Source of the DNA: Deinococcus malanensis
GTDB taxonomy: Bacteria > Deinococcota > Deinococci > Deinococcales > Deinococcaceae
NCBI RefSeq assembly: GCF_014647655.1
Contig: NZ_BMPP01000001.1
Coordinates: 36,943 to 100,942, forward strand
Direction of reading: 5' to 3'
DNA length: 64,000 nucleotides
Below, piece after piece: positions 47,079-55,049 of the stretch. The translations under genes were made by a program, and so were the position numbers. The notes under the pieces were generated by a model that was not told the DNA's origin, searched no databases, and saw only the letters and a list, made by a program, of their open reading frames with translations. Numbering within the stretch: the first letter of the stretch is position 1; every line of letters begins with the position of its first letter.

Positions 47079-48376
47079 TCCCCGCTGCGTTCGGGAGCCC
47101 AGGATCGACCGGAGCCGAAGGCACCTCAGATCAGCTGGTCACGGCCGCCCGCTTTAGCCTGGTAGAGCCGCTGGTCGGCAATTCTCACCAGGTCTCTGAC
47201 GTCGAACGCTTCATCGAGGGACGCGAGACCACCACTGACCGACAACGACGGAATCCCGTGCAGACGCGTCCTTCGCACCTCCTCAAGAATCCGCAGGCCC
47301 ACCGCGCGTGCTTCCTGGGGTTTCAGCCCTTCCAGCACCACCAGAAACTCCTCACCGCCCCAGCGCACCACGTCTCCAGTGCCGGCCACCTCGCGCAACA
47401 GCCGAGCGATGGCCATAAGAACCTCGTCGCCGTGATCATGTCCCAAGCCATCATTGATTCGTTTGAAGTGATCCACATCAAGCATCAGGACGGCCAGCTG
47501 GTCGGGCGTCTCAGCCCACCGTTCTGCGAGTGCAGCAAGTCGGGCGCGACCCGACCGCCGGTTGTGCACCCCAGTCAACTCATCAGTCGCGGCCAGTTCC
47601 CGCAGGGACGCGTTTCGTGCCCGTTCGGTGCGGACCGTGTGGCCGTCGGCAGTCACCTGCCAGATCAAGGGGATGATCAGCCCCGTGAGCAGCACTCCTG
47701 GGAAATCAGGCGACGTGGACACGCTGGCGCAAAGACACAAAAAAAGATAAGTGGGACACGCGACGATGGCCGCCCAACGGAGCGGCAACCAGGAGAAGGC
47801 CAGCAAACTCAGCACCACCGTATGCAGCAGAAGTCCCGACGTGATGGGACGGTGGGTCACCATGACGCTCAACAGATTGAGCAGCAGCCAGCCAGTCAGC
47901 AGCGCCACCACTCCTCGCTGAATCACGGCCACGGCCAGGCGGGGCGTCGACGTCAGCACACTCACCAGCACGCTGAGCAGGAGCCCAAAAACCACTGGTG
48001 TAAAGCGGGGACTCGGTTGGGCCTCCATGACCATGTAACCCAGTGTCAGTCCCTGCACCAGGACACTGAGCAACGCCAGCACCACCAGCAGCTGCCGTTG
48101 CTGGAGATCGGTTTTCTGGGCGTGGACAGCAGCACTCGGCATGGCCCTCCATTAAAGTCGAAATTTTCACAGTTAACCGGTCAGATCCTGCAAGAGCCTT
48201 TAGATACGACCAGTCCAGGGGTTGAAGGTCATGAGTGGAGACGCTCCCTGATCCATTCCCGGAAACCGGATTCCGCGCATCTGAAGGTGAATAATGCCTA
48301 TCACCCTGCGTTTTCTGATCCTGTTTTCTGGCACACGCGGGCATGGCTGTTACCCCCTGGCCTGAGGTGTCTATGA
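47075..48376 (+). pseudogene. Phage ORF interrupted by the antisense diguanylate cyclase gene
   Basis: The ATGA start is coupled to the previous frame and the stop overlaps ATG 48373 by 4 bp. The 1.3-kb frame is open through the inverted cyclase gene. The first 17 codons (M-I-P-A-A-F-G-S-P-G) may be original phage sequence. Confidence 0.4.
47126..48142 (-). CDS. Cargo gene: membrane diguanylate cyclase (GGDEF)
   Basis: 338 residues. Five or six membrane segments fill the first 165 residues. The GGDEF domain follows: A-T-D-E-L-T-G-V-H-N-R-R, then D-V-D-H-F-K-R-I-N-D, then the active site R-W-G-G-E-E-F. The R-x-x-D inhibitory site is not visible. It should make cyclic di-GMP in response to a membrane signal, an unusual cargo for a prophage. 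Confidence 0.92.
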   Translation of the reverse strand: MPSAAVHAQKTDLQQRQLLVVLALLSVLVQGLTLGYMVMEAQPSPRFTPVVFGLLLSVLVSVLTSTPRLAVAVIQRGVVALLTGWLLLNLLSVMVTHRPITSGLLLHTVVLSLLAFSWLPLRWAAIVACPTYLFLCLCASVSTSPDFPGVLLTGLIIPLIWQVTADGHTVRTERARNASLRELAATDELTGVHNRRSGRARLAALAERWAETPDQLAVLMLDVDHFKRINDGLGHDHGDEVLMAIARLLREVAGTGDVVRWGGEEFLVVLEGLKPQEARAVGLRILEEVRRTRLHGIPSLSVSGGLASLDEAFDVRDLVRIADQRLYQAKAGGRDQLI

Positions 48377-48942
48377 ACCACACCCCTAAAACCAAGCGTC
48401 CTCTCGGCCTTACACGCGCCCACCAGCAGGTCAAAAAACTCACCAGCCTGCGGCAGGAACAACGTGACACGCGCCAGTACGCCGAAGCCTGGTACCAGGC
48501 CCTCCGTGGCTGGCAGGTCATCTACCCGACCGTCACCACTCCATCGATCAGCTATGCCGCCTTCCGGGCCTCCGGCTCCGTGGAGACCCTCACTTCAGGC
48601 GAGGTGAGTCCATTCCTCCCCACCTACCTCAGCACTCCCTCTGGGGAGCTCAGTGAAGCGCAGGTTGCTCGGGCGATCACGGAGATGACGCTCAGCCGGA
48701 TCCCGGGGACTGTCCAACTGGGCCGTATGCTGGACAGACTGCGCCACCAGGACAACGGCAGCATGGAAAGCCTTCTGCGGGGCACCGCCTGGTCTCAGCA
48801 CAAGGAACGTGCGCTGCGATATGCCGTCGCGGTATTAACTTTGGCTGTGCGATTAGACGATGTGGAGGCCGAACGCCCTCTGCAGCAGGTGACGACGGAG
48901 CTTTCACAAACGAAGGTTGTGAATGCTGTCCAAAACTGTTAA
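48373..48942 (+). CDS. Phage hypothetical protein with YAEAWYQAL segment, 189 aa
   Basis: ATG 48373 follows TGAGG. Y-A-E-A-W-Y-Q-A-L-R, S-T-P-S-G-E-L-S-E-A and L-D-R-L-R match the protein at 54780-55553, so the two are paralogs. A terminator follows, which ends the early operon. Confidence 0.65.
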   Translation: MNHTPKTKRPLGLTRAHQQVKKLTSLRQEQRDTRQYAEAWYQALRGWQVIYPTVTTPSISYAAFRASGSVETLTSGEVSPFLPTYLSTPSGELSEAQVARAITEMTLSRIPGTVQLGRMLDRLRHQDNGSMESLLRGTAWSQHKERALRYAVAVLTLAVRLDDVEAERPLQQVTTELSQTKVVNAVQNC

Positions 48943-48976
48943 CGTTTTGGTAGGTTCCAAAACAAGTCGAGAACAG

Positions 48977-48997
48977 CCGCCCCCCGGGGCGGTTTTT
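48977..48997 (+). terminator. Terminator at the end of the early operon
   Basis: CCGCCCC (48977) pairs with GGGGCGG (48986), followed by TTTTT. A near copy lies at 56504. Confidence 0.7.
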
Positions 48998-49180
48998 ACG
49001 TGGAACTCACCTGCTGCGCCGCGTCTCTCGCCGTATTGGCCGCACTGGTGGCAGGCGTCCGGGTCTTGCCTCGATTCCATTTCCTCACTGTATGGATCAA
49101 AAGTTGACCCGCATGAACTAACCCGAAATCCCATGACCCCAAATGGTCATCGGGAGTTTGCTGTACATCAATAGTTTTTT

Positions 49181-49325
49181 GCTGCCGGGGAGCCGTTGAA
49201 GACGGCCACTGAGGGTGTAGGCCCAGCTCCTCACTCCCCTGACCCCTGGCCAGCAGCCGTGCATCACTTCATCTCTGGAGGTACCCGATGGTCCGAGCGA
49301 AATTCCGAGTGCACCGCAAAACCAG
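49181..49325 (+). repeat. Repeat R1, copy A
   Basis: The module starts GCTGCCGGGGAGCCGTTGA and continues with CACTGAGGGTGT, CTCCCCTGACCCC and GGCCAGCAGC, then TGGAGGTACC and the start ATGGTCCGAGC. It matches 50876-51022 almost base for base. It brings a ribosome site and the first codons of a small phage gene. Confidence 0.7.
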
Positions 49326-49476
49326 CGCCCGGCAGGGTGATTGCCCCGCACGGGGACGTTGTGCAGTTCTTAACGACGGTTTTCGGGCAATCCAGGCCAC
49401 AATGCACAGGAATGACGGGTCTCCCCGACCCTGCCCGTCTTACTCCACCGGGCGGCAGCCACTTAGCTCGAGCTGA
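49288..49476 (+). pseudogene. 5' fragment of a small phage gene (MVRAKF type), copy A
   Basis: The frame begins M-V-R-A-K-F-R-V-H-R-K and then loses any likeness to the family. It reaches the 3' end of the inverted MliC-like gene. GGAGG precedes the ATG. Confidence 0.45.
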
Positions 49477-49790
49477 CCGCTCCCGTTGTTCTTCATGGAC
49501 GCCGCCTTACCCTGCGTTACCCAGCTCACCTGCGTATTGCGGGCGATGGTTCCGCTGGAATTTCCGGTGAGATTCAGTTTCCGGGACTTCCCAGCGAAAC
49601 TGATGCCGACGGTTTGCGTCCTTTGCGTGACTTGAACACGCACCCCACCCTTGCATTGGTAGGTCACCCGGGCCACGACCGGATCATTTGCGGCCGCGGC
49701 GGGGACGCCATCGGCCAGCGCTGTGCCCGTGACGAGCATCAGGCCAACTTGAAAAATGCTGAACCATCGGCGGACCATAAGTTTTTGCAT
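49440..49790 (-). CDS. Cargo gene: secreted MliC-like protein (putative lysozyme inhibitor)
   Basis: 116 residues with a signal peptide ending T-A-L-A-D-G. The mature part has Y-Q-C-K-G-G-V-R-V-Q-V, G-N-S-S-G-T-I and a C-terminal Cys, as in the eight-stranded MliC/PliC fold. Such proteins block C-type lysozyme. The assignment rests on pattern only. Confidence 0.6.
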   Translation of the reverse strand: MQKLMVRRWFSIFQVGLMLVTGTALADGVPAAAANDPVVARVTYQCKGGVRVQVTQRTQTVGISFAGKSRKLNLTGNSSGTIARNTQVSWVTQGKAASMKNNGSGQLELSGCRPVE

Positions 49791-49867
49791 TTGTGAACTA
49801 TCTTATAGGAACCTATCCCTTGTGAGGTGAGCAGTCCCCCCTTCTTAACCAAGTTTGGCGGAACAAG

Positions 49868-50614
49868 CTACTGAGCAGGAGACGTGACATTGCCCGGCAA
49901 TACTCCGGCGCCCACGATCCCGAACTCCTGAACCCGGCCCTGGGCGTCCAGTCCGAAGATCACCGTCCAGTCGGCGTTCGGGCTGCGCTGGAAGCTGGCA
50001 GTGCGGGTGTAGTAGGTCAGGCCTCCATCACGAACGACCTTCTCTTCCCGCACCGTGATTTCTGCGCCGTAGGCCCTGCCGCCAGCTTCTCGGTAGGCTG
50101 TAAAGGCAGAAAAGCTGCCCCATTCGGACTGGACCCGAGGAGAGAAGGTGGTCCACAATTTCCCGAGTTGCCCGGTAAAGAGCAGGTCGGCCAACTGTCG
50201 TCCACGTGCCAAGGCGTCAGGAGTCGACCGGGAGTGAGGGGTGGAAGTGGGGAGCGTGGGTGGGGTCGTCGAAGGTTGGCTCTGCATGGGGGTTGCCGAG
50301 CTGGTCACTACTGCGGGGCGCGAGGTGGGCAAAGCCTTTGAGGCTGACGGTTGGAGAGGAGCCGGAGGTACTGCGGTGGTGGGGGGAGGCGTCTTGACGG
50401 TCACAGATCTGGGACTGACAGGCATGGTCGGTACCCCAGTGTCAGGTGCTGCCGGTTTAACAGTGACGCGGGCTGCAGGTGCTGGGGAAGCCGTGGTCAG
50501 CGCAGGGCTGGCCAACCATCTGGAGAACTCTGGTTGGACGACGAACAGCGTGCTGAACAGGCCGACAAGCAAGGAAACAACGCCAATGGTGTGCTTGTCT
50601 GTCCACTGCATCAA
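49868..50614 (-). CDS. Cargo gene: membrane-anchored protein with Pro/Thr-rich stalk
   Basis: 248 residues. One N-terminal membrane segment is followed by about 100 residues rich in Pro, Thr and Ser, then a compact DUF3887-like domain (L-A-D-L-L-F-T-G-Q-L near 140). It is probably displayed outside the membrane. Function unknown. Confidence 0.65.
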   Translation of the reverse strand: MMQWTDKHTIGVVSLLVGLFSTLFVVQPEFSRWLASPALTTASPAPAARVTVKPAAPDTGVPTMPVSPRSVTVKTPPPTTAVPPAPLQPSASKALPTSRPAVVTSSATPMQSQPSTTPPTLPTSTPHSRSTPDALARGRQLADLLFTGQLGKLWTTFSPRVQSEWGSFSAFTAYREAGGRAYGAEITVREEKVVRDGGLTYYTRTASFQRSPNADWTVIFGLDAQGRVQEFGIVGAGVLPGNVTSPAQ

Positions 50615-50706
50615 AGCCTCCTAGAGTTCCTGAGTCTGCCTGAAGATATGAACTAAACTACGCCGATGGCGGGGCACCAAACGGTGCCCTACCGCCCTTT
50701 AATCGG

Positions 50707-50785
50707 ATAGGCGTTGAACACGGCCACCGAGGGCGCGGGCGGTCTCGCTCCTTGCCACCCTGACCCCATGCCAGCAGCGGGACGC
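50707..50785 (+). repeat. Repeat R1, diverged partial copy C
   Basis: It carries GCGTTGAACACGGCCAC and CCCTGACCCCATGCCAGCAGC in the order seen in copies A and B, but without the downstream ribosome site and start. Confidence 0.5.
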
Positions 50786-50875
50786 CGCAGAGAGCCCAGG
50801 CCGCTCCCCGTGAGGCCAGAAGTCGAGCACCGGCTCGTTTTCCACTGCACCCCTTGCTGCAGTGCTCAAGACCCA

Positions 50876-51022
50876 GCTGCCGGGGAGCCGTTGACGACGG
50901 CCACTGAGGGTGTGGGCGCACGCTCCTGACTCCCCTGACCCCCGGCCAGCAGCAGTGCATGACTTCACTTCCGGAGGTACCTGATGGTCCGAGCCAAGTT
51001 CAGGGTGTACCGCAAAGCCACT
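50876..51022 (+). repeat. Repeat R1, copy B
   Basis: It has the same order of blocks as copy A and the same ATGGTCCGAGC start, at 50984. Confidence 0.7.
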
Positions 51023-51067
51023 GCGGGTACATGCACCTGCCTACGCTGCGAGGGCGTGTCTGCCTAG
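50984..51067 (+). pseudogene. 5' part of the small phage gene (MVRAKF type), copy B
   Basis: 27 codons, M-V-R-A-K-F-R-V-Y-R-K, then a TAG that shares a CTAG with the stop of the inverted ankyrin gene. The missing 3' part appears beyond that gene at 51597-51770. Confidence 0.6.
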
Positions 51068-51582
51068 GGGTTGATTCTGGGGCCCTGCTCAGCTTTCGCT
51101 AAAAGCTGAGCAGCTTCTTCCCAATGGTAAAGTCGCGCCACATCCGCTGCGCTTAATCCCTGATCATCCCGCACCGATGGATCTGCACCCTGGGCCAGCA
51201 AGAAGCGCAAGAGGTCAAGCGAGACAGGTGTGCCCACTTGCCGCGCCCTGTCAGCCACGGTGTCAACCGCATGAAGCAGAGGCGTCCATCCTCCATACTT
51301 GCGCACATTCACATCCCCTCCATGGGCGATCAACAGCTCCAGGCCGGATTGCCATGTCTGCTCTACGGCTGTCGTCATCGCTGGGCATTCAGACCCGTCG
51401 AAGCTGCGATTCGGGTTAGCGCCCGCCTCAAGGAGTTGGCGAGTCATTTCGAGATTCTGGCAGTACACCGCGCCAATCAGCGCACCCGTGAGCTCTTCGA
51501 CCGAATGAGGTCGCGCCAGGAGCTGTGTTTCAAGCCGTCGCCATTCTTGATTCAAGGCAATCTGGGCCAGATCATCCGCCAT
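51064..51582 (-). CDS. Cargo gene: ankyrin-repeat protein
   Basis: 172 residues with three or four ankyrin units: L-L-E-A-G-A-N-P-N, then G-G-D-V-N-V-R-K-Y-G-G-W-T-P-L-L-H-A-V, then L-L-A-Q-G-A-D-P-S-V-R-D. There is no signal. It is a protein-binding module and sits exactly between the two halves of a phage gene. Confidence 0.85.
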   Translation of the reverse strand: MADDLAQIALNQEWRRLETQLLARPHSVEELTGALIGAVYCQNLEMTRQLLEAGANPNRSFDGSECPAMTTAVEQTWQSGLELLIAHGGDVNVRKYGGWTPLLHAVDTVADRARQVGTPVSLDLLRFLLAQGADPSVRDDQGLSAADVARLYHWEEAAQLLAKAEQGPRINP

Positions 51583-51596
51583 GACTCACCCTAGCT

Positions 51597-51770
51597 CTCC
51601 TGAATCCGATCACGCACGTCGCTTTGACCTCCCGCCCAGGCGCCGAGAACGAAGGGTTCTTCCAGGCCACACCCGCAGGCAGCATCAGCCTGGGTACAGT
51701 CAGCGCTTCCGCTTCCAAGCAGCTCCAGGAAGGCACGGCGTATGACGTAGACTTCACCCCCGCGAACTGA
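51597..51770 (+). pseudogene. 3' part of the split small phage gene
   Basis: The frame reads V-A-L-T-S-R-P-G-A-E-N-E-G-F-F-Q-A-T-P-A-G and ends D-V-D-F-T-P-A-N. This is the typical C-terminal half of a small phage protein family whose start is M-V-R-A-K-F. It has no start of its own here. Confidence 0.6.
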
Positions 51771-51854
51771 GCTGCAGCAGAACAGGCCAGTTGGTGACTG
51801 GCCTGTTCAGGTTCCGCTCCGGTGAGCACGAATGGCGCCAAACCGTTCCGCGCC

Positions 51855-51988
51855 CAGGTCGATACTGGGGGAACGTGCCAGCCACGGGGCACCTGCCTGA
51901 TACAGGACCTGTACCGTGAAGTCACCCCACAACACAAAGCCGCCCGGGTGAAGGCGGCGGGCGCCCCACCTCAGCCGTGGGGCTTTTT
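51855..51988 (+). repeat. Repeat R2, copy A, ending in a terminator
   Basis: Blocks GCCCAGGTCGATACTGGGGG, ACAACACAAAGCCGCCCG and GCCCCACCTCAGCCGTGGGG match 57358-57501. The last block is a terminator: seven pairs (51963-51969 with 51977-51983) and TTTTT. Confidence 0.65.
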
Positions 51989-52008
51989 CATGCTCTCTCG
52001 TGCACGGA

Positions 52009-52167
52009 CTACCGCATTCCCGACTTGATGAACACGCTGGGCATTTCAGCGCCATCCCAGCAGATCCGCGGGCTCCGGTCTCTGGGTTTCAGGCTGATGC
52101 CTTTTGGACGCGTCAAGAACAGTGCCATGACGATGACAAAGGTGCCGAGTCCAATACCTACTTCCAT
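52009..52167 (-). CDS. Cargo gene: small membrane protein, 52 aa
   Basis: ATG 52167 gives M-E-V-G-I-G-L-G-T-F-V-I-V-M-A-L-F-L followed by a basic tail. There is one membrane segment. Confidence 0.45.
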   Translation of the reverse strand: MEVGIGLGTFVIVMALFLTRPKGISLKPRDRSPRICWDGAEMPSVFIKSGMR

Positions 52168-52254
52168 AGACTCAGGGTAGGAAGTCCTCACATACTTTTT
52201 TCTTTCAGGAGGTGCGCGGAAGTCGAGCACGGAGCAGAAGTGGGCTCACCACCC

Positions 52255-52476
52255 TCAGCCGTAGGATGCCTCTCCAGGCGCCATGTTGTCCACGTAAGCG
52301 CGCACATGCACCATCACGCTTGCCTCGTCGGGATACACCAGGGCAGGAAACAGGAACTCATGGGTGAGGCCGCCTCCGTCGCCTTCAGGAGTCTGACAGT
52401 ACTGGGCTGTCACCGCGTACTCGTCCGGCGTGGTGCGCGTCACCCTGACGCGGTACCCCCTGTAGAAGTCATCCAT
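52255..52476 (-). CDS. Cargo gene: hypothetical protein, 73 aa
   Basis: A soluble protein, M-D-D-F-Y-R-G-Y-R-V-R-V-T-R, with a beta-strand-like pattern. No family recognised. Confidence 0.55.
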   Translation of the reverse strand: MDDFYRGYRVRVTRTTPDEYAVTAQYCQTPEGDGGGLTHEFLFPALVYPDEASVMVHVRAYVDNMAPGEASYG

Positions 52477-52612
52477 AGTTCAGCAACCCTAGCAATGAGG
52501 TGGGCCGAATCGTGCCGTCGTCCCCATAGGATCAATTCACAGTTCAGGTGGGCCCGTATCCGTTCCCAACTTCGGTGGGGCCTGTTCGTTGCCGTCCCGT
52601 GCGAGGTACTCA

Positions 52613-53193
52613 TGTGCAATCACACCAAGGTTCTCGCCGGGCACTTCAGAGCCGGCGACCATCACAATGTGGACGGGTGGGAGCATTTGCCGGGTATCCC
52701 TGATGAGCATGAGGCGCGGCGTCAGCGTGTGCTGCGGTCGTGCGATCTCCTGCCGGATCGGGAGGAGCCGGCGGATGCCCTGCTGGCCCAGGTGGAGGAA
52801 GTGGGGTGGCTACGGGCGGTTGTAGAGCAGCTGTGCGGGGAGCAGAATGGGTTAAATGCGGAAGGTGGTCTGCGCAGTGAGCGCCAGGAAGGCCAGGGCA
52901 ATCAGCATACAGATGACGACAACAATGCGGGCGCCTTCGCGCGAGTAATACTTTGCTCCGCCGATAGCGGCAGCGATGATGCCCCCGGCCAGGACCGGCA
53001 ACACCAGAACTTCAGTTCTGGGCCCCAGAATCATCAGTCCGACCGCCAGCCAGCTGGTAACCAGGGGAGTGGTAATCCACCAGGGCAGTGTCATGTACTC
53101 ATCGTATTCCCACACTTGCGCGGCCTTGCCAAGCAGGCGCAGGTGGGCAAGATGTATCAACTGTTGTTCATTGAGAGCAGTGGACCGAAATGA
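52613..53193 (+). CDS. Chimeric phage ORF starting like the gene at 57526
   Basis: ATG 52613 follows GCGAGG. M-C-N-H-T-K-V-L-A-G-H-F matches the start of the protein at 57526, then the sequence becomes an unrelated helical region to about residue 75. Beyond 52850 it is antisense to a membrane gene. The stop overlaps ATG 53190 by 4 bp. Confidence 0.4.
52852..53094 (-). CDS. Cargo gene: small membrane protein, 80 aa
   Basis: ATG 53094 gives M-T-L-P-W-W-I-T-T-P-L-V and three hydrophobic segments. The frame is open further upstream without a good start. Confidence 0.6.
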   Translation of the reverse strand: MTLPWWITTPLVTSWLAVGLMILGPRTEVLVLPVLAGGIIAAAIGGAKYYSREGARIVVVICMLIALAFLALTAQTTFRI

Positions 53194-53368
53194 CCTTGCC
53201 TGAGACGGTCTATATCTGCATTTCGGGGCTGACCTCCCCAACGGTGTACTACCTGACGCTGGAAGACGCACAGGTGGACAACCGCGCTGGTGGCGAGCCT
53301 GGGACCTCAATAGGGGTGTGACGTTCAGGATCCACGAGGTCGTGCTCTACGACGGCGGGCGGGGGTGA
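53190..53368 (+). CDS. Small phage ORFs, possibly one frameshifted gene
   Basis: ATG 53190 (4-bp overlap) gives 43 codons, M-T-L-P-E-T-V-Y-I-C-I-S-G. A second 16-codon frame starts at GTG 53318 and ends at 53368. The intervening third frame would join them as one protein of about 58 residues. All junctions are 4-bp overlaps. Confidence 0.4.
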
Positions 53369-53442
53369 TGGAAATGCCAGAGCAAAAGCAGTTGCATTAC
53401 TGCCCTGAGCTGACGCTCTTGCGTGCCCCAGTCAGTCAGGCT

Positions 53443-53646
53443 TCAGAACAGGGTGGCGCGCAAAGCCTCAAAGACTTCGATCAACCCGATGATCGCCGCC
53501 GCACCCAGCACGAAGCGCTCCCAGGCCTGAAAGTCACGGGTTTTCATCCAGAGGCTGAAGGGGACGTAGAACAGCAGGACGAAGAGAAGGCGCGGCCAGA
53601 AGTCAGGGGACACACCCACAGCGTAGAGGATCAGGCCCTGGCCCAC
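53443..53646 (-). CDS. Cargo gene: small membrane protein with WxKTRDF motif, 67 aa
   Basis: Two hydrophobic segments flank L-W-M-K-T-R-D-F-Q-A-W-E-R-F. It is paralogous to the protein encoded just upstream at 53671-53841. Confidence 0.6.
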   Translation of the reverse strand: MGQGLILYAVGVSPDFWPRLLFVLLFYVPFSLWMKTRDFQAWERFVLGAAAIIGLIEVFEALRATLF

Positions 53647-53670
53647 TTGCGTGATCCCACTGACCAGACC

Positions 53671-53841
53671 CTAGAGCAACGTGTTTTGCACGGCGAAAAC
53701 AACACCCCAGGTGCCAAATGCAATCAACCATCCCAGCAAGTGACGCTCCCACCGTTTAAAGTCACGGGTCTTCAGCCAGGTATCAGACACAATGATAATC
53801 ACGAGGACAACCAGCGCAGGGATCCAGAACTCAAGATTCAC
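53671..53841 (-). CDS. Cargo gene: small membrane protein with WxKTRDF motif, 56 aa
   Basis: GTG 53841 gives M-N-L-E-F-W-I-P-A-L-V-V-L-V-I and T-W-L-K-T-R-D-F-K-R-W-E-R-H-L-L-G. It is a tandem duplicate of the next gene, diverged in sequence but not in plan. Confidence 0.55.
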   Translation of the reverse strand: MNLEFWIPALVVLVIIIVSDTWLKTRDFKRWERHLLGWLIAFGTWGVVFAVQNTLL

Positions 53842-53966
53842 ACCCTGCAGGGTACGTGGTGTCAGTCGACGTCGGTTGCCGAAGTTGCGCGTCAGGTGCG
53901 CCGCCTATCTGATCCAGTCCTCCGGGCAGGTGCCCAGGGAGCCGGTCTACAGCGATCCGTCAGGCA

Positions 53967-54419
53967 ATGACGCAGCATTCGGAAGCTGCCTGGGTCTCAT
54001 TTGCGCTGGTTGTCCTTGAAGCACACCGCTGCACGCTCCTTCTCAGGGTTGCGAACATACACCCAGTCGAACCCGCGCGTGTCCGGTTCAGTATCTTCTT
54101 TCACTCCTGGGTGACTTTCGAACACGACACCATTCAGGCGGAAATCCACGCCCTCATACAGCAGACAGTCCAGTTGTGGGGTGGTCCAGCCATCGTGGTA
54201 CTGAACAAAACCATAGTTGCTCTGGTACCAATTCTGACCCCAGGTATACAGGCGGTACGCAGGCAGTGCGAACACAAGCAGCAGTACAAGCAGGGGCTGC
54301 CACACGTCAGCAAGGCGGGGAAGGGTCTTGACGGGCATTGCCCTCACGGTAACGGAGGGCAGAGGGATCGGGTGGCGATGTTGCGCACGGCTTTGGGGAG
54401 ACACCGGTGGGCAGCGTGA
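53967..54419 (+). pseudogene. Phage ORF largely antisense to a cargo gene
   Basis: The ATGA start and a stop that overlaps GTG 54416 of the third rusA copy keep the operon chain. The interior is antisense to 53997-54338. Confidence 0.35.
53997..54338 (-). CDS. Cargo gene: membrane-anchored hypothetical protein, 113 aa
   Basis: ATG 54338 gives one N-terminal membrane segment (V-W-Q-P-L-L-V-L-L-L-V-F-A) and an aromatic-rich outer domain with two Cys. No family recognised. Confidence 0.62.
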   Translation of the reverse strand: MPVKTLPRLADVWQPLLVLLLVFALPAYRLYTWGQNWYQSNYGFVQYHDGWTTPQLDCLLYEGVDFRLNGVVFESHPGVKEDTEPDTRGFDWVYVRNPEKERAAVCFKDNQRK

Positions 54420-54783
54420 TCGCCCTGCCCTTTCCCCCAAGCATCAACAGGTACTGGCGCAGCGTGAATGGCCGCAACATCCTTAGTAAGGTGGGTCGTG
54501 ATTACCGGGAGAATGGCCTGAAGGTGCTGGCCACAAGGTGCTGGCCACGCTCAGTTCCGGTGAGAAGACGCGCTGGCCTTATGCCGGGCGCCTGAGTGTG
54601 AGCATCACGGTCTACGCGCCGGATCGGCGACGCCGTGACATCAACAACATGCCCAAAGATGTGCTCGACCTGCTCACGCATGGCGGGGTGTACAGGGATG
54701 ACAGCCAGATCGACCGACTCGTGATTCAGCGCGGGGCGGTGGGGGCAGGTGGATGCATTGAAGTGGAGGTGCTGGCACTGTGA
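54416..54783 (+). pseudogene. rusA: Third rusA copy, frameshifted by a 14-bp tandem duplication
   Basis: GTG 54416 starts V-I-A-L-P-F-P-P-S-I-N-R-Y-W-R. The sequence AAGGTGCTGGCCAC occurs twice in a row at 54521-54534 and 54535-54548. After it the RusA core continues in another frame: D-R-R-R-R-D-I-N-N-M-P-K and R-D-D-S-Q-I-D-R-L to 54783. Removing one copy restores one open protein. Confidence 0.8.
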
Positions 54784-55049
54784 TGCACGATAAGTCGCAC
54801 CAGGAGGGGTGGGAGCAACAGCGCCAGGGTCACCAGAACAGTGGCCACAATGGCCCGTGTACGGTGTCCTCGAGACCACAACTCATAGATGATCATGCCC
54901 ACCCATGCGATCAACAACCCGAACATGACACTCCTCATCGCCCCTTTCAGCTCGGGCCGCAGGAGGCTGACACTGAACGTGATGAGCAGCAGTGCGAGAA
55001 GGAGGTAGGTCCCGCGTTTGTACCAGAGACTGGGCGGGAGGTAGAACAT
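54726..55049 (-). CDS. Cargo gene: membrane protein, 107 aa
   Basis: ATG 55049 gives M-F-Y-L-P-P-S-L-W-Y-K-R-G and three membrane segments. Its 3' end overlaps the rusA copy by about 58 bp, and the whole gene is inside the sense frame 54780-55553. Confidence 0.62.
   Translation of the reverse strand: MFYLPPSLWYKRGTYLLLALLLITFSVSLLRPELKGAMRSVMFGLLIAWVGMIIYELWSRGHRTRAIVATVLVTLALLLPPLLVRLIVHHSASTSTSMHPPAPTAPR

Larger units (their letters stand above)
53365..53970 (+). pseudogene. Phage ORF interrupted by two antisense membrane genes
   Basis: The GTGA start is coupled to 53368. The first residues M-P-E-Q-K-Q-L-H-Y-C-P-E-L recall the start at 60805 (L-H-C-C-P-E-F). The rest is antisense to 53443-53646 and 53671-53841. 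The stop overlaps ATG 53967 by 4 bp. Confidence 0.35.

Noticed and set aside
48904..49134. 76-codon minus-strand ORF with C-H-Q-C-G
   Set aside because: It overlaps the terminator and the 48373 gene, and its ribosome site is too close to the start.
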